From NCBI GenBank assembly GCA_031274045.1, contig JAISQS010000552.1, forward strand, positions 1 through 5,287: DNA of 5,287 nucleotides, in the 5' to 3' direction. Numbering within the stretch: the stretch's first letter is position 1; each line of letters starts with the position of its first letter. This DNA is from Planctomycetaceae bacterium. Its GTDB lineage: Bacteria; Planctomycetota; Planctomycetia; Pirellulales; Thermoguttaceae. A program made the translations under genes and the position numbers. The notes below the pieces were generated by a model. It made no database searches. It was given only the letters and a program-made list of their open reading frames with translations, and had not been told where the DNA came from. This document shows positions 1 to 5,198 of this stretch, one piece after another.

Positions 1-7
1 GCGGTTG

Positions 8-74
8 TGTTTTCGGCGAGCGAAGCAAGACGAAAACAGTGGGGCGGAACACGCATTGGCAAAACCAATCCGCC
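8..74. repeat. Two adjacent inverted repeats (left part of island)
   Basis: The first has perfect 8-bp arms, tgttttcg (8-15) and cgaaaaca (31-38), around a 15-nt loop. The second is a nested hairpin: outer arms ggcgg (43-47) and ccgcc (70-74), inner arms attgg (55-59) and ccaat (65-69), with a 7-nt bulge on one side. Both would fold as RNA or extrude as cruciforms. Neither is followed by a T-tract suggesting an intrinsic terminator. Confidence 0.5.
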
Positions 75-136
75 ATACGTTTTGGGCGTTTTGGTTTTGG
101 GCGATAGAAATTCCGGTGCATTTTGGCGATCCAGTT

Positions 137-152
137 GTCGGCTTGTGCCGAC
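137..152. repeat. GTCGGC-TTGT-GCCGAC hairpin
   Basis: A perfect 6-bp inverted repeat with a 4-nt loop. The 9-mer ttgtcggct (135-143) that contains its left arm recurs at 355-363 in another hairpin of the same island, which suggests one repeat family rather than a chance palindrome. Confidence 0.5.
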
Positions 153-252
153 GTTATTCACCAAGAAAGCCCGGCGGTCGGTTGCCCACCTTACGTTTGC
201 CGACACGTTTTGGTGTTCAGTTCAAACTTGTTCGGTTCTATTACGCACAGAG

Positions 253-295
253 GCGGGCGGGACGCCCGCGTTCCAGTCCGCGCCGCTTCGCGGCG
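253..295. repeat. Pair of GC-rich hairpins, REP-like
   Basis: Two compact stems lie side by side: GCGGGCG (253-259) with CGCCCGC (263-269) around GGA, and CGCCGC (281-286) with GCGGCG (290-295) around TTC. The spacer is 11 nt. The 'gggacgcccgcgttcc' core is a type I recall from dispersed intergenic repeats in several bacterial phyla. Tandem GC-rich hairpins in noncoding DNA next to a gene end are typical of REP/BIME-like elements. No transposase is visible in the window. Confidence 0.5.
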
Positions 296-356
296 AAATT
301 ATGCGGTATAACGAGACCTCGCACCTACAATCACCAACGTTTTTTCCGTACCCGTT

Positions 357-371
357 GTCGGCTGCGCCGAT
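357..371. repeat. GTCGGC-TGC-GCCGAT hairpin beyond the fusion gene
   Basis: Five perfect base pairs (TCGGC/GCCGA) plus one G-T pair around a 3-nt loop. It starts 26 nt past the stop codon of the minus-strand fusion gene. In that direction it is followed by an A-tract, not a T-tract, so it is not a standard intrinsic terminator. It could still protect or end the transcript. Confidence 0.4.
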
Positions 372-397
372 GGGGGCGTGTTGGTTTTGTTGGTGCG

Positions 398-3300
398 TTA
401 ATTGTCTTCGTTGTTGTTTAGCCATGTAAAGCCGTCGTTGCAGATGTAGCCTTTTTGATCTGTTTGCAACCAACCGGCATTTATTGTTTGCGGTGATTTT
501 ATGATTAGCTTGCCCGCATCATCAACCTTTATCACAACTCCCGCCATCGAACGCCCCGCCGAACCCTCTTTGTTGTAGATATGAAAATCATCAATCGCAC
601 GGCTAATCGGGACATTGACCGCACAAAATAACGCCACCTCCACAACAAAAAATCCTCCAACAGGACGCACCCCAAAACGAGACTCCCACGCATCCAATAA
701 ATCAACCGTCAAACAACGAACATCACAAACCACAACATCCGCCCCCGAAAAATCCAACCCAACCATGCCGCCGACCTCACCACCCACCGACAAACACCGC
801 AAAAGTAAACCCGAATCCGCCACCACAAAAGATACCTTTGGCAATTGACCATTTTTGATACGGACAAAATTTGACAGCACAGAATCCGATAACGTTGAAT
901 CCGATAACGTTGAATTTGATAACGCTGAATTTGACAACGCCGAATCCGATAACGCTGAATTTGTCATTTGATCAGATACATCAAATAAACAAGACGAACC
1001 GGAAAAAATCGTATTCCAAAACGAACCGATGTAACCTACCGCTTGCGAAAAAGAGATCGCTCCGAATATCACGTCGTTCGCGTTAAGACGCATCGCATCA
1101 ACAAATCCGCTACACGACAACGCAAGATTATCATTCGTCAACAACGTACGGCTTTTGATAAACGTTGTGTGGTTTTCGTTGCGCGGCGATTGGTCGGGCG
1201 AATGAGTTTCGCGTGTTGTGTCTGTCGGGTTGGAGTCTATTGAGTCTGGAGTGTTTATTGTGTTGGTTTGGCTGGTCGTGTTGGTTTGGTTTATTGCGTA
1301 GTTGTCGTTGAAAATTATTGTCGCGGTGTCGTTGTGTATGTTTTGCCCGCGCAATCTATTCTTGATTTCGATTAGAAATTGCGGGCAAATTATCGCGTTT
1401 ATTGTTGCGAGAATTTTGCCGGCAACTGATACTTTGTCCAATAAATCTTCGTAGCAAATTACCTCTCCGCCAATTTGACGAATCAATCCTCCGTAACGGC
1501 TCGCAATATTCCGACTCGTTATGATGTGCTTAATTTCCGCGTTTTTTATGATATTTTTGATTGTTTGAATATCGGAATCGGGATTTATATTCACGGCAAT
1601 TTTCTTGTCCAACGTAACGGCGGCATTGATTACAGCGGCATCAATCGAAGCCGGTGTCAATATCCCGACAACCTTGTCCGCCCGCTCATCAAGAACCGAC
1701 GCTCTCAATATTCGTTTCAATAAAAGCGATATTGCGAGCAGCTTGTTGCCGGAAATTGACAGCCCGTCTGTTTGGGCGAATATGGTTTTGGACTTTCTTT
1801 TTTTGCAAGTTTTGATGAAAGCTCTTGCCGGAATCAGCAACTTTCTGTTGTATGTTTCGCGGCTGACATCGGCACTGAGTTCTTTGACGGCAAGTTGTAC
1901 TTGCAGGGCGTTCTCCGGTTTGCGGATCGGTTTCCCGAATGCGATTACGACGTTGCTTGGAAATTTTGGCAAACTGAATTTTATCTTATCGCCAAATTTG
2001 TAACTGAACATACTGCCAAAAAGCCCGTGAATGTAAACAGGCACAACCGGCGAGTTCGGATCACTTTTCAAGATTGAAAGGAAGCCGGATTCAAAATGCC
2101 GCATTTGACTGTTTCGCGTAATACCGCCTTCGGGAAAAATTCCAATCACATCGCCGTTTTGCAATCCATCACGTGCCGCCTTAATCGCAACCACCGCTTT
2201 TTTGCCCGGCAACAATTTAATCAAACCAGTCGCACGAACAAGCGGCTCAAAACACTTCGGTATCATCGGCTCAAACGCAAGAAACCGAATATTCTTCGGA
2301 AACACCGAATATATCAACATACCATCAACCAAACTAATATGATTCGACGCAAGAATATATCCGCCAGACTCCGGCAAATTTTCAAGTCCGATAACTTTTG
2401 GACGATAGTAATTGATCAACCACAACCGAAAAACAAAAATCACAAACGACGCCCAAAGATGATAAATCAAAACCACACCAACACCCACCGTAAGAAGACC
2501 GGCACTAATCCAAATCAATAAACTTGGATCATAATCCCAAAATTTTGCCCGATTGATGGAGTTGAAAATTTCGCCTCCGAGCATTCCTACGACCAGAAAA
2601 ACGATCATAGTTGAGAACGACATGAAGTTGTACGCGGCAATCATGCGTCCTCTTTTGTCTGTCGGGCTGTTATGTTGGATGTATGCGGCGAGCGGCACAT
2701 CATAAAGCCCCGCCCAAAGTCCCGTCAGCAGCATTACGATTGTTGCAAATATATAAGGACTACCGCAAGGATCACCCATCCCCGCACCAATCAACTCCGC
2801 ATAACGCGGCGTAAATCCCAATACACAAATCGATAACCCCATCCCAAACGCACCTATCGGAACAAGACCAAGCTCTATCCTGCCGCGCGAAAGATAACCA
2901 CAAATCACCGAACCAACTCCAATACCAATCGATAAAACAGCAATCAAAATTGTGACATATTGTTGTTGCACTTTGAGAAATTCACTGGCGTATTTGTCAA
3001 TATTATTCTGCGTCAAAGCCGCTAACCCCCAAAAGAACGCACTCGCAAGAGCTATCCAAAATAACTTTCTGTACGAAAAAAGCGACAACAAATCACGCCC
3101 CGTCTGAAGGAACGGATTACGCGGAAAAATTGCACAAGAATCAACCGCCTTAAAACGAGGTATAAACAGACTCGAAATAAGACCAAGAAGAGCAACCCCC
3201 AACAACACAAACGACGTAATCCAAATTTGCTCACTGCCCGGAATACCTGTCGGCTGAATTTGCTTTAGCCCTTCAATCGTAACCTCACGAAAAGATGATG

Positions 3301-3874
3301 TCCAAAAAAAGACATAACCGCCAACAAGTTGCCCCGAAATACAAGCAATCATTGTGAGCATTGCCACAAAACCATTCGCGGCAGATAGCTGATTCTCAGG
3401 GACAAGATCAGGAATAACTCCATACTTTGACGGACTGAAAAAAGCAGATTGCGAACCGAGCAGAAAGAGAATTGCAAGCAAGAGAGTCACTTTGAGCGGA
3501 ATACCGGACGAAGCCGCAACAACTCCACCGGCAACTCCCGATTCGTTGACCGCCGGTCCCATTCCAATAATTAGAATTGCCGCGAACAAGAGGATAAATT
3601 CAATAATCTTGCACCAAATTATCACCCTTCGCCTGCTAAAACGATCCGTAACATAGCCCGCAATTGATGTCCAAAGAACAAACGGCACAAGCAAAAAAAC
3701 TCCGCCAAGCAAACGAATCGTATCATTGTCCGCGTAACATTTACCAATCGGTATAAGCAGCCACCGGAAGGCGTTGTCATTAAACGCTACGGTGAATTGA
3801 GTGATTATCAGGGCAATAAATCCCTTGTTCCAAAGTGTACGCGGAGACTCTGTATTTGTTTTCGTTTCGGACAT
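398..3874 (-). CDS. MFS (LplT-like) / PlsC acyltransferase / degenerate AMP-binding fusion protein
   Basis: An 1158-residue inner-membrane protein, probably for lysophospholipid flipping and re-acylation, as by LplT and Aas in E. coli. Residues about 13-485 form a 12-helix-type MFS domain with an LplT-like entry (AFNDNAFRW, 30-38) and an MFS loop motif G-x3-DRFSRRR near 73-83. Residues about 489-651 are a PlsC/LPLAT domain with intact NHISLVD (H512, D517), FPEG (580-583) and VVPVYIHG (610-617). Residues about 711-1158 align by eye to an acyl-ACP/CoA synthetase, but the P-loop is replaced by Asn/Thr-rich sequence, A5 reads GGFFVVE (1073-1079), and the protein ends just after the A7 region without the C-terminal lysine subdomain. 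Transport and acyl transfer may work; adenylation probably does not. The start at 3874 (MSETKTN) is preferred because it enters the family-like N-terminus directly; an in-frame ATG at 3946 would add 24 residues. Neither has a clear Shine-Dalgarno. The symbol aas would describe the full-function family, so it is withheld. Confidence 0.9.
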   Translation of the reverse strand: MSETKTNTESPRTLWNKGFIALIITQFTVAFNDNAFRWLLIPIGKCYADNDTIRLLGGVFLLVPFVLWTSIAGYVTDRFSRRRVIIWCKIIEFILLFAAILIIGMGPAVNESGVAGGVVAASSGIPLKVTLLLAILFLLGSQSAFFSPSKYGVIPDLVPENQLSAANGFVAMLTMIACISGQLVGGYVFFWTSSFREVTIEGLKQIQPTGIPGSEQIWITSFVLLGVALLGLISSLFIPRFKAVDSCAIFPRNPFLQTGRDLLSLFSYRKLFWIALASAFFWGLAALTQNNIDKYASEFLKVQQQYVTILIAVLSIGIGVGSVICGYLSRGRIELGLVPIGAFGMGLSICVLGFTPRYAELIGAGMGDPCGSPYIFATIVMLLTGLWAGLYDVPLAAYIQHNSPTDKRGRMIAAYNFMSFSTMIVFLVVGMLGGEIFNSINRAKFWDYDPSLLIWISAGLLTVGVGVVLIYHLWASFVIFVFRLWLINYYRPKVIGLENLPESGGYILASNHISLVDGMLIYSVFPKNIRFLAFEPMIPKCFEPLVRATGLIKLLPGKKAVVAIKAARDGLQNGDVIGIFPEGGITRNSQMRHFESGFLSILKSDPNSPVVPVYIHGLFGSMFSYKFGDKIKFSLPKFPSNVVIAFGKPIRKPENALQVQLAVKELSADVSRETYNRKLLIPARAFIKTCKKRKSKTIFAQTDGLSISGNKLLAISLLLKRILRASVLDERADKVVGILTPASIDAAVINAAVTLDKKIAVNINPDSDIQTIKNIIKNAEIKHIITSRNIASRYGGLIRQIGGEVICYEDLLDKVSVAGKILATINAIICPQFLIEIKNRLRGQNIHNDTATIIFNDNYAINQTNTTSQTNTINTPDSIDSNPTDTTRETHSPDQSPRNENHTTFIKSRTLLTNDNLALSCSGFVDAMRLNANDVIFGAISFSQAVGYIGSFWNTIFSGSSCLFDVSDQMTNSALSDSALSNSALSNSTLSDSTLSDSVLSNFVRIKNGQLPKVSFVVADSGLLLRCLSVGGEVGGMVGLDFSGADVVVCDVRCLTVDLLDAWESRFGVRPVGGFFVVEVALFCAVNVPISRAIDDFHIYNKEGSAGRSMAGVVIKVDDAGKLIIKSPQTINAGWLQTDQKGYICNDGFTWLNNNEDN
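882..966 (-). repeat. 15-bp in-frame tandem repeat in the fusion gene
   Basis: Five full 15-nt units (882-896, 897-911, 912-926, 927-941, 942-956) of the form gaatYYgaYaacgYY, plus a partial sixth unit to 966 and a degenerate one at 867-881. The first two units are identical. On the coding strand they give a Ser/Asn/Asp/Ala/Thr/Leu pentapeptide series of the type LSDSA or LSNST at about residues 972-1002. The repeat lies in the decayed AMP-binding domain, where family members carry ordinary non-repetitive sequence. The unit length keeps frame, so copy number could vary without disrupting the gene. Confidence 0.85.
1157..1300 (-). other. Asn/Thr/Ser/Asp-rich low-complexity insert replacing the P-loop
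   Basis: This segment encodes about 48 residues (859-906) made almost entirely of N, T, S, D, Q, P, H and E. It directly follows ATIIFND, where an adenylating enzyme should have its TSGSTGxPKG phosphate-binding loop. At DNA level there is an internal 12-mer repeat, gtgttggtttgg, at 1260-1271 and 1278-1289, coding for QTNT-type units. The coding strand here is about 79% A+C (counted over 1201-1320). Homology resumes downstream around SRTLLTNDN. Confidence 0.75.
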
Positions 3875-4018
3875 TGACAAAAAAATATTGGGGGTAGAAT
3901 TTGAGAAAATGAAAAATAAAAAAATGGTTTTCAAAGAGACAACCATTACAGATTTCTGTGACTACTGTTTTAAGCTACCTGTGATCGAGTCTCCGTTAAT
4001 GTTCGCGGGTGTCGTGTT

Positions 4019-4032
4019 CGTCGGCTCCGACG
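4019..4032. repeat. CGTCGG-CT-CCGACG palindrome
   Basis: A perfect 6-bp inverted repeat with a 2-nt centre. It shares the GTCGGCT...CCGA core of the two hairpins at 137-152 and 357-371, so it may be a third member of that repeat family. As a symmetric site between divergent genes it could also be an operator. Confidence 0.4.
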
Positions 4033-4053
4033 CGTTGCGTTAATGAATCCGCG

Positions 4054-4080
4054 ACACTCGTCACGATACACTCTTCACGA
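4054..4080. repeat. 13-nt direct repeat, 14-nt period
   Basis: acactcgtcacga (4054-4066) is followed after one base by acactcttcacga (4068-4080), a single mismatch. A near-perfect tandem pair in a divergent promoter region is a reasonable candidate protein-binding site, but nothing shows which protein would bind, and the period does not equal a full helical turn. Confidence 0.45.
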
Positions 4081-4149
4081 GGCGGTAACTCTAACAAAAT
4101 TTTTCCCAAAAACAAGAGATGTACAATTTCAAAACTTTGCAGCCGCCGC

Positions 4150-4176
4150 TCAAGTGTTGTCGTGTGATCAAGTGTT
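4150..4176 (+). repeat. tcaagtgtt direct repeat, 18-nt period
   Basis: The 9-mer tcaagtgtt occurs at 4150-4158 and 4168-4176, just upstream of the candidate promoter for the HTH-IIA gene. The position suits an activator or repressor half-site pair. With only nine bases and two copies, chance is possible. Confidence 0.3.
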
Positions 4177-4188
4177 ATAGTGGCGGGA

Positions 4189-4216
4189 TTGACAGAATGA
4201 TATTTTTTGGAACAAT
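4189..4216 (+). promoter_or_regulatory. Candidate sigma-70-type promoter of the HTH-IIA gene
   Basis: A perfect TTGACA (-35) at 4189-4194 is followed by 16 nt and AACAAT at 4211-4216, which matches four of six -10 consensus bases. A transcript starting near 4223 would have a leader of about 50 nt before the ATG at 4275. This placement supports the 4275 start, because the longer open frame from 4119 begins upstream of it. The weak -10 keeps confidence low. Confidence 0.35.
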
Positions 4217-4261
4217 AACGCCCTCAATTTATGGGTGTCATTTGTTTGGTATTTTTATTGT

Positions 4262-4267
4262 GGGAGA
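4262..4267 (+). promoter_or_regulatory. Probable ribosome binding site of the HTH-IIA gene
   Basis: The purine run gggaga lies 7 nt before the ATG at 4275 and partly matches the Shine-Dalgarno consensus. It helps choose 4275 over the in-frame ATGs at 4119, 4197 and elsewhere upstream. Confidence 0.4.
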
Positions 4268-4274
4268 TATTGGG

Positions 4275-5000
4275 ATGCCTTTTTCGAATATGACATTGGG
4301 TCAACTTTCGCGTTATCTTCATTTGCCGGAGGATCAAGTTCGCAGGTTGGTTGATCGTGGGCTTATACCGAGTCGTCGAGTTGGTGGGGAGTTGTTGATA
4401 TCGAAGGATGAGGTTCATCGTTGGCTTGAGCGTCGTATTGGTTTATCGGATGATGCGGAGTTGGAGCGTGTTGAGCGTGCGTTGGATGGTTCGGTGCCGG
4501 TTGGTGAGTTTGAGGAGTCGGTGTTTGTGTCGCGTTTATTTCCGGAAGGATCAATAATAATGCCGCTGGAAGCCAAAACGCGGGATTCAGCAATCAGATC
4601 GATGGTACAAACGGCAATGCAGACGGGGCTGCTTTGGGATGAAACGGCAATGATAACGGCAGTCAAAGAGCGTGAGGAGTTGCATTCGACGGCGTTGGAC
4701 AATGGTGTTGCGTTTTTGCATCCTCGTAGACCGATGCCGGGTATTTTGGGTGATACGTTTTTATCGCTTGGAGTGTCGCAAAATGGAATCCCGTTTGGCG
4801 GTGTTGTTGGCGGTAGTGGGCGGCTCACTGATGTTTTTTTTCTGATTTGTTCAACAAATGACAGAATACATTTAAGAATACTAGCAAGATTAAGCCGAAT
4901 TTTAGCAACAAACAATTTTCTCTCAAACCTACGTGAAATACATGACGAAAATGAAATAAGAGAATTGATAAAGTTGGCGGAAGATTCGATTGTGGAGTGA
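4275..5000 (+). CDS. HTH (MerR/excisionase-like) + PTS IIA domain protein, PtsN-like
   Basis: A 241-residue soluble protein. Residues about 5-53 (TLGQLSRYLHLPEDQVRRLV to HRWLERR) form an excisionase/MerR-type winged helix with the usual 'RGLIPSRRVGGE' turn and wing. After a charged linker, residues about 85-236 are a PTS EIIA type-2 domain of the mannitol/fructose/nitrogen class. The phospho-acceptor histidine is H149 in GVAFLHPRRP, and the second conserved histidine is H199 in RIHLRILARL. IIA domains take phosphate from HPr. No IIB or IIC domain is fused or adjacent, so a regulatory role like IIA-Ntr, with the HTH giving DNA binding, is more likely than sugar uptake; this is inference. I recall this architecture in planctomycetes. 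The start at 4275 opens straight into the HTH with MPFSNMTL; the in-frame extension to 4119 adds 52 hydrophobic, domain-less residues. It ends 69 nt before the tRNA, with no terminator seen between. Confidence 0.88.
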   Translation: MPFSNMTLGQLSRYLHLPEDQVRRLVDRGLIPSRRVGGELLISKDEVHRWLERRIGLSDDAELERVERALDGSVPVGEFEESVFVSRLFPEGSIIMPLEAKTRDSAIRSMVQTAMQTGLLWDETAMITAVKEREELHSTALDNGVAFLHPRRPMPGILGDTFLSLGVSQNGIPFGGVVGGSGRLTDVFFLICSTNDRIHLRILARLSRILATNNFLSNLREIHDENEIRELIKLAEDSIVE

Positions 5001-5069
5001 GTCAAAATTACAATTCGTGACAAGGCGTATTTGTTGTTGTTTAAAATTTTGTGATTTGTGTAGATTTTG

Positions 5070-5143
5070 GGGCGATTAGCTCAGTTGGTTAGAGCGTCTG
5101 GTTTACACCCAGAAGGTCGGCGGTTCGAGCCCGTCATCGCCCA
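5070..5143 (+). tRNA. tRNA-Val (anticodon UAC)
   Basis: A full cloverleaf can be drawn over 74 nt. The acceptor stem gggcgat (5070-5076) pairs perfectly with atcgccc (5136-5142), and the discriminator is A5143. The D stem is GCTC/GAGC. The anticodon stem TCTGG/CCAGA encloses the loop TTTACAC, giving TAC at 5104-5106, which reads valine GUA codons. The T stem has one G-T pair and the loop TTCGAGC. No extra CCA is encoded after the discriminator, so CCA would be added by the tRNA nucleotidyltransferase. It stands alone here, on the same strand as both flanking genes. Confidence 0.97.
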
Positions 5144-5198
5144 ATGTAGAGAGGTCTTGGTGGTTGCAAAATAATATTTGAAATTTTGAAATGTAGTT

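Larger units (their letters stand above)
1..397. repeat. Palindrome-rich intergenic repeat island
   Basis: I see no convincing gene in this stretch; it is dense in short inverted repeats. Visible stems include an 8-bp arm pair at 8-15/31-38, a nested hairpin at 43-74, GTCGGC/GCCGAC at 137-152, GCGGGCG/CGCCCGC at 253-269, CGCCGC/GCGGCG at 281-295, CGAG/CTCG at 312-321 and GTCGGC/GCCGAT at 357-371. A 10-nt direct repeat, gttttgggcg, occurs at 79-88 and 94-103. Two open frames of about 140 codons cross it on the plus strand, but both are rich in Arg, Cys and Trp, show no domain, and appear to be by-products of the GC-rich palindromes. From memory, the segment around 251-325 resembles repeats dispersed between genes in planctomycetes and some other phyla. 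It begins exactly where the minus-strand fusion gene stops. Copy number cannot be judged from one window. Confidence 0.6.
3875..4274. other. Divergent intergenic region
   Basis: About 400 bases without a supportable gene separate the minus-strand fusion gene from the plus-strand HTH-IIA gene, so both promoters must lie here or nearby. It contains an ACAGA-TT-TCTGT inverted repeat at 3948-3959, a near-palindrome at 4019-4032, longer-range arms gtgtcg (4009-4014) and cgacac (4052-4057), 13-nt direct repeats at 4054-4080, and 9-nt direct repeats at 4150-4176. No clear promoter was seen for the fusion gene; the AT-rich stretch at 3878-3930 is where one would be expected. If the fusion gene starts at 3946 instead, the region shortens to 328 bases. 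Confidence 0.7.

Noticed and set aside
5..429. Overlapping plus-strand open frames of about 140 codons in the left island
   Set aside because: They are in two frames over the same palindromes, have repeat-derived Arg/Cys/Trp-rich composition, lack a domain, and overlap the end of a well-supported minus-strand gene.
222..473. Minus-strand 83-codon frame
   Set aside because: It overlaps the fusion gene's end in another frame and reads through the GC-rich hairpins; the 'WNAGVPPAS' peptide is a typical translated-repeat artefact.
882..966. CRISPR-like array
   Set aside because: The 15-bp units are contiguous with no unique spacers and are in frame inside a coding region.
615..1243. Plus-strand frames opposite the fusion gene (Thr/Pro/Ser/Lys-rich and Asn/Leu/Thr repeat peptides)
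   Set aside because: They are antisense shadows produced by the A+C-rich block and the 15-bp repeat; the minus-strand frame carries the recognisable domains.
1605..2521. Long plus-strand frames opposite the PlsC region
   Set aside because: The opposite strand carries intact PlsC motifs (NHxxxxD, FPEG), so these are shadows.
3801..4043. Plus-strand 80-codon frame in the divergent region
   Set aside because: It overlaps the N-terminus of the fusion gene, has no domain, and its composition looks intergenic.
4182..4200. Sigma-54 promoter (tggcgg ... tgaca)
   Set aside because: The GC doublet and its spacing from the GG element do not fit the -24/-12 consensus.
4119..4274. 52-residue N-terminal extension of the HTH-IIA protein
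   Set aside because: It has no domain, precedes the candidate TTGACA promoter, and the ATG at 4275 has a purine-rich site 7 nt upstream and enters the HTH directly.
4415..5023. Minus-strand 202-codon frame opposite the HTH-IIA gene
   Set aside because: It is Ser/Asn/Ile-rich with no motif; the plus-strand frame has the HTH and the phospho-histidine motif.
5017..5047. Promoter for the tRNA (gtgaca ... taaaat)
   Set aside because: The spacing is 19 nt and the match is weak in AT-rich DNA; read-through from the HTH-IIA gene is equally possible.
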